DNA of 64,000 bases from Apus apus (Eukaryota; Chordata; Aves; Apodiformes; Apodidae), in NCBI RefSeq assembly GCF_020740795.1, contig NC_067283.1, positions 130,730,568-130,794,567 on the forward strand, written 5' to 3'. Each line of letters opens with the position of its first letter. The first letter of the stretch is position 1. This document shows positions 26,056-37,672 of this stretch, in pieces. The notes below the pieces were generated by a model, which was not told where the DNA came from, did not search any database, and saw nothing but the letters and a program-made list of their open reading frames with translations. Made by a program: the position numbers and the translations under genes.

Positions 26056-27367
26056 GAAGAAAGTCAGTCCACAGAGGAGCCCAGAGGCAAGGAGGACATT
26101 GTGATTACTATCTTTGTTCTGCAAGAGCTGATACATTAGAAAGGGTGCAGCTATAGCCTTTTGCATTATTTGGTTACACCCCTTAAAATTCCTCTTGAAA
26201 TCCTAGTATGATGAGATCCACTTACAGCTAATGGAAGGGAACCGTCAGTTTTTGCCTCTTTTAACATTTCCTTAGTGAATGCCTCCCTTATCTTTGTCAT
26301 TTGCCATAAATGCTTCTCATGTCAAGTTGATGGATCGAGCTTCTAATTTCACTTTTATATTTAGTATTTGCATGATGAGCAGTAGTTTGGGTCTGTACAA
26401 AGATCAGACATGCACTGCCAGGTTGGAAGTGATGTGCGTGAGTCTCTCCTGCCATGACCTGCCTTAGCCTTATCTGGACAACATCTCCACTATCCTCTTT
26501 TTGTCTGAAGGAGGGTGCTAACAGGTTGAGACACAAATGGGGCCATCTGACAGTAAAAGGTACATAGTATTTATTTTTTTTTACTTCATTTCAGAAAGCC
26601 TTAATTATTTTACTTAGGTGGCTTCAATATTATTCATAGGTGGTAATATTATTAATAATATTATTCTTAGGTGGTAACAATATTATTCATTTTAATTTGT
26701 CAGAAAACAGCACAGGCAAGTGATTTTCACAGGCACTAATAAATAATAACAAATTCTGCCAATACTGTGTAGAATTTGGAAAAATCCAAACTTCTGGTAC
26801 AAGAAAGCTGAAGTATACCTATAAAGAGCAGATAAATGAGAAATCCTAAGTGATGGCTGTTTGGAGACCAATGGAGATTTGAGTTCTCCATTTCAAGGAT
26901 TTAGGTTCATTGTGGGCATTACTGGTTGCCAACAGCTTAGTATATCTGTCTTATTTTGTGACCTGAGTCACAAGAATACAATGTCTAATCTATTGGATAG
27001 AAAAGGGTGTTGTGATTTTTTTTTGAAGTGGGTTTTGGCATAAACTGAGAATTTGATTTTTACCCTGATTCTCTCTGAAGCCTGTAAAATTGAAACTTAA
27101 TAGCTGAAACCAGAGTAATGGTGCAATGAATGGTTGTGCAGACCTGAAGATGTCAAGCAGGGACAGGCTACAAGGAAAGCTGCCAGACTTACCAGTGGGA
27201 GTTTGATGCCAGAACTGTGTTTCACTGCACATCACATTTTAAGCTATGTTTGTTCATTATTACTAGTGCCTAACGAAAGACTTGTGTCATGCAAGGTAGA
27301 AAAATAATATTTCTCAGGTGTGTGTCCAGAATTCATCAGGTGTTAAGAGCTTTCCTGAAATCTGGCT

Positions 27368-27958
27368 TTAGTAACTAGAAAAACAGAGGCTTCTTTTTGG
27401 GTATCCTTTTGCCAGCTGGTATATTGTTATTGTAGTGTGGTCTGCATGAGTTCCAAACTTTTGTAATTTGTTATTTTCAATTAGTGCTAAGAAGTTAAAG
27501 GCAGTTCTGCTATGTGGGGGAAAAAAATAAATAAAAGGCTGAGGGTAGTCATTGGCCTGCCAGGTGGCCTCTGATATCTCATGTCTCGGCATCTGCCCTT
27601 GCTTTCTATTTCCCAACACACTGAAAGCAACTTCTGTCTTAGACAAACACAAGTTGAGCCCGGCACAGATGCTCTGCTCCCTAGCTCTTTGTGCTGTGTG
27701 TGGTACATGACAATGCCTGCACAGGCAGGCAGGCTCTGTTCTGAATTTGTGGTTTTGTCCCATTGATCCTTCCCAGTGCTGCTTCTGCATCTTTGTACTC
27801 ACTTGTCTCTGACATGTTCTGCAGCCTGCCAGTGTGGCTGCTGCAGCTCTTCTGCCAGCATCCCATGAGCAGTCATTCCGTAGAGGTCGTGTAGATGGGT
27901 GGAGGAGCCCTTGGGGAACAGATGGGACAGATCCCAGAGCTGTTCCAAGTGCCACCAA
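27368..27958 (-). other. Long unassigned open frame, minus strand
   Basis: A 196-codon frame on the minus strand with an ATG start. I recognise no domain, signal peptide or family. Several other frames overlap it on both strands, which points to a locally stop-poor segment rather than a gene. Listed only because it is long for intergenic DNA. Confidence 0.12.
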
Positions 27959-30900
27959 AGCAACTGTGGTAGTTGCCTACCCTCCATTTTCTTCACAGCA
28001 GAGAGGAAATGTTGGGCATAAAAGATAAGTAGTACACTCAGCCGAAGGGAAAGAGCATTTTGCTGCATTCTGAAGACTTTCTGCTGACTCTTGCCTGTCA
28101 GTAGGGAACTAGCTTGGCATCAGTTTTAACAATAATAATAAGAAAGCTGGCCTGCAGAGTCACGTTCAAAAAAACTTATTTCCTACCCCCAGTCCTGAAT
28201 ACACATGCATCTGCAGGGTCATGAGTGTTGCTCTAGCCAAAGCCCAGCCCTCCATGGAAATCCTGATACCACTTGATAGATGACCTCAGTCCTATGTACC
28301 CCTTTTTTCTTTGCACCCTGAGCCTCCCTCCATGGAGAGCTGCCCTCTCCAACATGTTAAGCACACACAGATTTCCTCAGGATGGAAATGGAGTAGGGGG
28401 CAGACACACTCAGGACTTGAGGAACACAGAAGAGGGAGTAGGGAGGAAGCTTTGGGGTAGGCATGGGGAAAGAGAGGTGGAGGCTGTGTGTCTGGATTGC
28501 GCAGGGTGTGTGAAGGGGGAGTGGAGGAGACAATTGCGCAGATGAGCCGATATGTCAAATTCTGATGCTTCTGTTAACTCCAGTAACTATAAAAGAGGAA
28601 CAGAGTTTCTGTGCAACTGGAACACTCAGTGCTGATTTTGATGGTGGCAGCAAGTCTGGTGTTGGCCAGGACAGTCTGGCAATCATGCAGTTAATGCAAA
28701 ACTTTCCTTGTCAGGAAGCACAAGCCTGGAGTGTCTGCTACAGTCATACCAGATGTGTGGATGTGGCAGGAATGACCCTGCTCCTTGAGAGAAAGGATTG
28801 CAAGCATTCAGGAAGATTACCATGTGAAAAGCTGACTGGTTTTTTTATTTTCTTTTTTTTTTACCCCTCCTCCTTCTGATGTGCAACAGTATGTTGTGTA
28901 CTCCTCACTTCTTCATTAGCAATTCCTAACATTTTTCAGCTTTTCCGCTCCAAAGAGGTATGCTCCTGATGTTTCAGAGCGCTGTCCTTGCTGACAATAA
29001 GAAAATTTCTCTGAATTCTAATAGCTCATTAAGATCCTTTTAAAATGTACGTGTGAAAACATTGTTTTACATGTAACCTGGTAGAAAATAAAAACAGGAC
29101 TATATAATGTTGTTTTGCATTTGTTACCATTAGATTTCACATGCTATTTTACACTAACCACTTAGCAGTGTAACTGCTTCAAGTATTTGTAATCATCTTT
29201 AATTTTTACTACACTGAATATCTTGTGTCATTAGGCTTGATCAAGTGCTGCTACTCTTCAAAAAGAAAACCTAAGATCTGCACTAGTTCTAACCTAAACT
29301 GGTATGTCCATATAGTAACAAGCAAGCCCAGCCAGATCTTAGTTCTGCATGTGGTGTCTCCACACTGATGAGCTATAGATTTCACTGTTGTATGTACAAT
29401 GCCTTGCTGATCCTTGTGTTCTGCTCCCATACCATGAGTTAAAGTGGTTGGCAGAGGTTCCTTGACATGGTGTGTGGGCTATGCTCTTTCCTGCATCAGC
29501 TTCAGGGGAAAGTAAGATCTGATTTTACTGAGACAACACAAATTATGGCCTCTGCCATTCAGAGTCTGGCAGTTAATGGTCGAGGGTGTTTGGCACTATC
29601 TTTCCAGGGTTAATTGTAAGTGCATCTGCTGTGGGCGAGGGCTGTAGGATCCTGTGCTGGCTGAGCACTAAGTTACAAGGGGCAGAGGTGGAGAACAGGA
29701 GGAAGCAAAGGACTTGGCAAAGGTGCAACTGAACAGTTTGCTGCATGTGGGCAATGGTAGGAATGAAGAGGGCTCCAGAAATAATTGAAGTGCTCTTGTT
29801 TCCAGTGCAGAGTATGAAAAGCCTTCCTGAGCAGTAATGGAAGTGTAGGCAAAAAAAACCCAAAAAATATCAGAGGCTTATTCAGGCAAGAGTACGCCCC
29901 TTTGCTGTTCCATAAGCAAATGTGTTTGTGTGTAGCTATAACAAACGGAATTGTTATGAACAGTAAGTTGGCACAGAATAATCCTCACTGCAGAAGTGCT
30001 AGTCAAATTCTGCGAGACTGTAAGAGTGGATGAGAAAAATATGTTTTAAAGGAAGTCACATTTACTTCTTCACATGATCTGTCCCACTTACTTAAAATGC
30101 AAATAAGTGTAGTCTTCTTTTGCGAAGGATCTAGATTGTATGTTCACAGAAGAAATGTTCAAGAAAAAATGTTTTTCATGCACACTGCATGCTTTATGAT
30201 TGCTCAATGCTGGTGTATATGCTGTTACTGTAAATTAGTGGGAAATCACATGAATTTATTAAAGAAAAAGTTTTGTTTCATGTTCCAAAATGCAGCCTCT
30301 GCAGAATTAAAATAAAAGGCTGAAGGTGGCTTAGGCAAGGAGTCCATTAATAATGTGAAGGTGCTGTCGAGGTCTGAGAGGGGGCAAATGTCTGATGACA
30401 GAGCCCCTCAGCATAGCAGACAATCAAAAACCAGTCTTATACTCCAAACCAGAAACCGAACAAATTCAAGTTCAAATTTCAGTGTGAAAGTAATAATGCA
30501 TTCTTGAAAATATGCATTCTGGTTTTTAGGCTGGAGTTTGTTAGCACTTCCCTGACAGAAGAAAAATATTTTAAGATGACAGAGGCCCTGATTAAAGAAC
30601 ATTTCACTCAGCTTCACTGTTCTTCCAGCAGAGAACAGCGTCCCTGCAAAACAATTCTGTTGCCAAAATGTTCCTTGATATATTAGTAGTGTGCATAGCT
30701 ATAGACTTGCAGACAGCTGAAATGATGCAATCTTTGCAGACAGATTTAGAAAACTCTTAGGGACAAATAGCTGTCCTGCATAGATAAAAATAAAACAGCT
30801 TGGAAGCTGTTTATTCAAAATAATTGTCACATACTGTCCACATACTTGAATAGAGTAAAAAAAAAAAAAAAGCACAACCATTTTTGTGTAAACATTAACT

Positions 30901-31686
30901 GTTGGCCTGTCTCAGTCTATCACAGAAAGAATGTTTTTACAAGTTGTTACTTTAAAAGCAGGAAATAGGAGGAGCACTGGCTTACGATAGAAATATTTGG
31001 GCTGGTTTTGTCATTCCTTTAGGTCACTATGGGTTACAGTATGGAACGTGCTATACGATGCAACTCTCCTACTTGTTTTCCAGTTGGATTACTGAGGCTG
31101 ATTGGAGGGATATCTGTTTGAATTCAATTATTTCACTTTCCTGTGTGTATTAGTACCCCATTCTGATGAAGTCCTACCATCTGGTGTCTCAGTCCAAAGA
31201 CTTAAGACTCTTGACCTGCTGGATCAGCTCGTTCTAGATGATGCCCTTTGACACAGGAATACAAACTTTTGCCTCACTATTGGCCTTGTCGTTCATGAAA
31301 AACGAAAATCCAAGGTTAGTGCTTTTGCATTCATTAACTTCTGCTCTGCCCAGAAGACCTTGTTTTCTGCATGTTTACTCGTTTCAGTAGATACTGTGCT
31401 GTATACCAGACTGCCTTTCCAAAAGTACTTTGTAAACAGGGCAACATATTGCTTCAGAAGACAAAGCTAAATACATTGGGTAAGTAATTTCTTTCTGTCT
31501 TTATTTTTTGTCTTGGACTTAAAAAAAAAATAATCTTTTTTAATTAAAGGAAGTTCTTAACACCAGATCAGCCTGTTCTATGTATCATTCATCATGTCAT
31601 AAATTACTAGAAGAGCCATAGATGTATAATTCTCCACTTAGGAAAAATAACCGAGTTGATAATTTTTTAATGATGCATAGATTGAA

Positions 31687-31710
31687 ATAAAATAATAATA
31701 ATAATAATAA
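31687..31710. repeat. (TAA)n microsatellite
   Basis: Seven to eight tandem TAA/ATA units in an A-rich setting. Confidence 0.85.
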
Positions 31711-34700
31711 AAAACATAAAAAGAATCGGTTGAAATTAAATAGTACTTAAAATTTTCATCTAGCTACCCCCCACTCTGAAAATCTTTCCATTTTGGCAAG
31801 TTATGCCACAAGAATAAACACCTTTGTGTACAGCGCTAGTAAAAAGTCTCACTGTGGCTTTCTAAATGAACAAGAAGAAGTTCGATCGTGTTTTTCTCAC
31901 ATAAGCATCTGGGAAAGTGTTGTGTCTGGTTTCAGTGACACATGGAAGAAGGTTTATTTTTTAAATCTTTTTCCAACATTCCTTTTAGCTTTATTCCTTA
32001 GAAAGTTGAGATAGAAACGAGAGCAGCTGATATTTAAGTTGCCTGCTAATGACTGCAGTTGAGATTGTTTGGAGAAACTGCATTCCAGGAGAGTCTGGGA
32101 TCTTCTTTCTTGAAAGCTCTCATTGATTTTAGTATACATGCTACTGTAATAAAAATAGCAACTAAAGGCAAAGCTAAACCAAGAGTGAGAGAAGAGGCTA
32201 TTCATTGGTGTTAACTTACCCTGGTGAAACAGATGTGTGCTTAATTAGAGCAGCAGCTAGAGTCACTATTATGTTGCAGTAGCCTTTCAGCTAAGGAAGC
32301 AACCCTATCACCTACCCTCTGGTAAGCTCTTTTAATACCTTTCTTAGTTTTGGACTGCAGTAACTTCTCTCTCAAATACCCTCTGTGATTTGCTTTGGGG
32401 TAGAAAGTCCCTCCTATGGGAAAACCAGCTTCTGACTACAGTAATGTGATTGGAGTATGTGAAGCATTAATTTGCTGAGTATTTTTATAAGCATAAAATT
32501 TAAAAACCAGAAGGAAATCTCCTTGTTTCTTACTGAGTGGGATATATTTTCTTCAGAGGAAATCAAAGTGGATTTTTGTTGTTGTTATTATTTTTTATTA
32601 TTATTGCAAAGAGTGTTTTATTATATGCTTTTCTTTCATAATGCATAATCTTGTTTTGTTTGCTTGATCTCCTCTCAAACTGGAAAATGTTCAACAGTAT
32701 TATCTGCCAGGAATACTCCCTTTAAAACCTGTTGATGCTCATGCTCAGCAACAGTGTTTTGAAGTTTGATTTACACATTGCTGATCGTGTTGAAAACTGC
32801 TGGCTCATCTCATTTCATGTTCCAATAGAAATAATACGAAGGAGTACATTTCATGTCCATTATGTTCCAACATCATTGGTAGGAGATGACTTTCTAAATG
32901 CCTTGGGATGGGAAGTGTCTGAGAAAATCCTGCCCTGCCAAATCAGTTCTGCACTAATTTATGGAAGAACTGTCTTTCATTTCGACTTTAGTTTTCAGCT
33001 ACTATGAAGCTGTCCCTTCTTCCTTAGCTTTTCTGTATGACTTCTGGCAATGGCTTGACTAAAAAATGATCTATTGAAAATTACCTGGTGTTATTGTTTT
33101 CCTTAACTTCTCAGGTGTCTGTCTACAGGTTCCTTTTTGCTGCTTTTTTCACATACAGCTGGGAGGTAAACAAGATTGCAAAGGATTTAGGGACATCGTG
33201 GCTGTCTGTGCTCTCAAGGCATCCTGATTTTCTCTGAGAGGGAAGTTTTCCTCCATTTGTTGAGGGAGCCCCTAAGGATGATCAAGACCTGCATGAAAAC
33301 AGGGTTCTGAAGTTTTGTAGTAAAGATCACTTGCTGACACATGGCACTGGCAAGTGTTTGCAGCTGTTTCATTTAGCCTGCTACAGCCTCTGAGGCACAT
33401 CAGCATGTTGATGCCTGTCTGAATGTCTGATTTTTAGAGATCAATAGCTCTTTCTGCTTGTCACAGTCCACAGGGGCCAAGAGTGCAGCAACCTTCCTAC
33501 ATGTCAGGAAGATATATGTCTTGCTCTTCAGACTTCATACACAAGAGCTACTGAAATACCTGTAACTTGTATTTTAGATGCCATAAAGTTTTAGTATTGC
33601 AGTAATGTTAGCCTTTAAATACTCAACCATGCTAATGCAGAATGCCAGATTGCAAAGAATCTCTCTATTTAATTGTTGAATAAATTAAATCTTTCGATTC
33701 TGAGGAAGCCACTCTGAATTCCTCTCTGCTTGAGGATTCACCATAAAGATTTCTTGCCTATTATAATATGGAATTCTCCAACTGAAAATGGCCACCCTCC
33801 TGTAAGAAGTCAGCTTGTTACAGCTCTGATTGTTGTCCCCTCCCAGACCTTAGTTACTACTGCCTTTCACTTGGGCAAGGTAAACCTACAGAGTTGCTCA
33901 AGTGACAGAGAACAGAGTCATGCTTGAACAGCTGGGCTGCTTGGCTTAGGCTTTTTGGCACACGAGTTCAAGGCAGTGTTGGTCCCAGAAAGGGGAGATG
34001 GTAGGATAAGGATGAATTGACAGTCATAACAGTAGGACAGGACTATGGGCCAGGTTCAGGAGGAACAAAATAGCAGAAGCTATAAATGGGGGAAAGACTT
34101 AGACCACTGCAGCAGACATTGTGTGTATTCTCAAATTGTTTTCATCTCTGCCTGTATTGTAACAGCAGTGAATTATTTACACACTTGACAAAAAGCTCTT
34201 CTCCTTTTGCTATTATACAGGAAGATCTGTACCGGACACTAATTCCTATGCTCCTCTAATTTTCTTAATAACGGGAAGACTTTGCTAAGAGCTACCATGA
34301 CTCCTGCCTCCGTAAAGCCTTGTTTATTTAAGGAAGGTTTAGTCCTGAATAAAGAAATCAGTAACAATTTCAGCATTCAGTGCACTGTTAAAGCCAGTGG
34401 GAATATTGCTTTTGGCTTGGAGGGGGAAGTCCAGGGACAGGACAGGCAGAATCTCTTTAAAGATTTTGTTCTCAAATAGCTACTTCCTTGCCAATTTGCT
34501 AAAATCAGCTGTAAATTTAAATAACTTAACTACAATGAAGTTACACATCTTGGCTACAGAAACTGAATCTTTCATCCTTTGATTCTCAGGCTGTAACTGG
34601 TCGAGGACTTAATTCAGGATCTTGTTAAAGGTTTTGCTAATGTGACATCTCTCGAAGTACAGAAGTTTGAACTGTTTCTTCTTCTGTTCCTTTCAAAATG

Positions 34701-35206
34701 TTTTCATCCACAACCTCTTATTTAAGCAAGAAGTATTTTCCCACACAGCTTTGGTTACACATTTTTAGAGATCGGAAATAACCTTTTGTTAGCACAAGGG
34801 AGAAGAAAAATTGTGCAAAAGATTGTTACTTATTTTAATTTTTACCTTTGTGCTCTCAGGAAGGTTACAGATTGTAAAAGTCCTGCTAGGCTCAAGTAGC
34901 ATTGCCAGTTTAAATGCTCAAATTCCCTTTAGCTACTGGGTCATGCGCATTGGACAGCAGAGTTCTGGTTAGATATCATGTACACAAGTTACCTGTACCA
35001 GTGACAAGCTACTGATTGCATTATGTATTCTGCTTTACAGAAAAATAACTCTATCTTGTTTATCAGTGCAACTTCATTTCAGGAAAGCTGATAGCCATTG
35101 GTTTTGATCCCTACTTTGAGAGCTTTACATCCACATCACCTCAGGAAGAGCTGCATTTTAAATTATTATTCCCTTTGAGCTGTACCCACTTAAATACTTA
35201 AATATT

Positions 35207-35237
35207 TTTTTTTTAAATTTAAAAAATTTAAAAAAAA
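35207..35237. repeat. AT-only perfect inverted repeat
   Basis: Two 14-bp arms, TTTTTTTTAAATTT at 35,207-35,220 and its exact reverse complement at 35,224-35,237, are separated by AAA. It could form a hairpin, but may simply be low-complexity drift. Confidence 0.7.
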
Positions 35238-37157
35238 GAATTCCCAGATCAAGCACAAAAAGCACAAGATAATTTTTGAACTTTGGCTCTGCTGCCAAAG
35301 TAGTATTAACAGAGTTCTGCCCAAATTTCTAACATGCTTCTGTCCTGATGGGTTTCTGGACAGCTGTGATCAGGGGAGGAGGTTTCTGCCAACATTTCAC
35401 ATAACCATGCAGAGCAGAAACAGAGCCAGGGGGTTCTGGAAGTATTAGCTCTTTTATCAGTGGGAAGGGGTAGGTAACTTTTGTTCCCCTCCTTTCTTTC
35501 ACACTATCAGAAAAATTGTGTTAGTGGTAGGAAACTGGGAATGCTTGTCAGGAATTTTAAGGAAGATGCATGACTGGTGGATTGAATGCCTGAAACTCCT
35601 CCCCCAGACCAAGGTGACAAAGTGAGAAGTATGAGGAGTCACCTGTGTGAAGAGGAGGTGAGCAAACAATGGGAGACTCAGCAATCACGCTTAAAGATCT
35701 ATGGCAAGAATTAATATTTAACTTTACTCCAGTGTTCCCACAGTGCTCCTGCGGTTAGAGAAAGTGCCACTGGGATGAGAAAAGCATTTAATCTTTAAAG
35801 AGAATTTATTTTAATATTTTAATCTTTAATCATCATCATGCTTCATTCGTTATTTGATCAATTAGGAAAAAGTTGCACCAAAAAAAAGCTGGAAAAGAAC
35901 ACGTAATTACAAATTACTCAGGGCTGCTAAAACAGATATACTTTACAAAGGAAAGCAAACCTTTCAAGAGGTTTGAGCGGGACAGACTGTTTTAAATTGG
36001 CTGTTGACCCACGTTTTAACAACATAAATTTATGATCAAATATTTTTGGCCAGTGTCGCATGGAGCAGCTTTGTTCTACTTGGAAAACTTGGCTTTAGCT
36101 TATGAGCTAAAGATTTTGAGGAAGGTTGTTTTGGAAGTGTTTTAGAGTCTACGTGGAGGGGGAAGGGAAGGAGAAATAACTTCGTTTTGAGACCAGCACC
36201 CATAAAAAGTAGTTGTTCCAATTAAGCTTTGTAATGAGTCAGCAGGACCAAAGAATTGGGGCAGCGGTTGCCATCCCAGCTCTTACATTTCCCTTCCCCA
36301 TCCCTGAGGACCTCAGCGCCAGAGGAGTGTGATTTGTGCACAAGGCTGATTTATGGATGCAGTTAACCAGTTACGTCATTTTTTCCCAGCTCCCAGAGTA
36401 CTTGGATCCTGCCCTGCAGGCATTGGAGTGGGAAGCTTTTACAGTCGTGTTTTGTTGGTCTCCCGTATACAAAAGCGTTCCAGGAACAGGGTGTTCAAAA
36501 CTCAATCCCTATGCATGCTGGTGGCTTCTACCCAGAAGTCAAGTGAGGCTAGTAACTAAACAAGCTGCATTATTCACTGCAGCAGGGATCGTATCTCTAG
36601 AAACAGCTAAAGCCCATTTCTTTATCCTCACATTAGCATTAACCTCCTGTAGCTGGAGTTCTTGACTATTTTTTTCTCTCTTTTCTCTTGTGTTCCTTAG
36701 CAGATGTGATTCAGACATTCCTTCAGATGGATGTGATTTTATTAAACACATAATAATTAAGTAATGTTCTGCCTGGGATGAGAGCAAAATTTAGGGAGAG
36801 GTATACATGTGTATGTCAGTCCAGCTGTATTAGAACATGCTTCCAGGCATACATTGTCTCTTTCTTTCCTAAGAGAACTTCAGTAACATAACGTAGAATT
36901 AAAATTTAAGATCAATAATAAAGTGAACTTGAAGTTTATGAAAGATTCAGAATCTGTAACCAAAGACTGTGGCCTCACATTTATCCATTAAAAGGGTACA
37001 GAGCAGTGAATGTTAAGAAAACCTAGTAGTGTGTGGTTCCTGGACAAACCAGACAAAATAATTGTTCTTTGTACCATTTATGCCTTGTATGCTTATTATA
37101 TTACCTGTGTCTCTGATATGTGTTACAAAGGATGTTCTGTTCTCTTGTTTTCAGGTA

Positions 37158-37202
37158 ATGGTAGTTGAAGATGCCGGCCCCCTGGAGAATATGCTGCAAT
37201 AA
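37158..37202 (+). other. Short upstream open frame overlapping the transporter start
   Basis: An ATG at 37,158, four bases into this exon, opens a 14-codon frame that stops at 37,200-37,202. It lies in a different frame from the main ATG at 37,171 and overlaps it. If the exon is transcribed as predicted, ribosomes must leak past this ATG or start further down. Confidence 0.55.
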
Positions 37203-37672
37203 AAAATCCAAAACTAAGAAAGGAAAAGTTGAAATGGACCTTACGGCAGACACAAGTGGAAAAATGCAGATGAAAAAAGAAATCACGTTACTAAATGGAG
37301 TTTCTTTGATTGTGGGGAACATGATTGGCTCTGGGATATTTGTATCACCCAGAGGTGTTTTAATGTACAGTGCTTCCTACGGACTCTCTCTAGTCATTTG
37401 GGCACTTGGCGGGATGTTTTCACTGTTTGGAGCTTTGTGTTATGCTGAGTTGGGAACATCCATCGTTAAATCTGGAGGCAGTTATGCCTATATCTTGGAA
37501 GCATTTGGTGCCTTTGTGGCCTTCATCAGACTGTGGTCTTCCTTGCTGATTATTGAACCAACAACCCAGGCAGTGATAGCAATCACGTTTGCCAACTATA
37601 TTGTTCAACCAATTTTTCCTCATTGTGAGCCGCCGTATGATGCAGTCAGGTTGATTGCAGCTGCTTGTATTT
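37171..37672 (+). CDS. y+LAT-like coding exon 1
   Basis: Starts 16 bp after the acceptor 'ttttcag'. It encodes the cytosolic N-terminus and TM1-TM3, up to 'AACIC'. The donor 'gtaagt' follows one base of codon 168. The ATG at 37,171 is the first in frame; a Met at residue 22 ('EMDLTAD') is a possible alternative start. Confidence 0.92.

Larger units (their letters stand above)
26056..37154. other. Intergenic DNA between RIPK2 and the transporter gene
   Basis: About 11 kb with no recognised gene. It holds simple repeats: a near-tandem 'taggtggtaa'/ATT cluster at 26,612-26,690, a (TAA)n run at 31,687-31,710, and a GTT/ATT-rich run at 32,577-32,606. The 5' non-coding exon or exons of the downstream transporter should lie in this stretch, because that gene's first coding exon begins at a splice acceptor, but I could not identify them. 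Confidence 0.6.
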
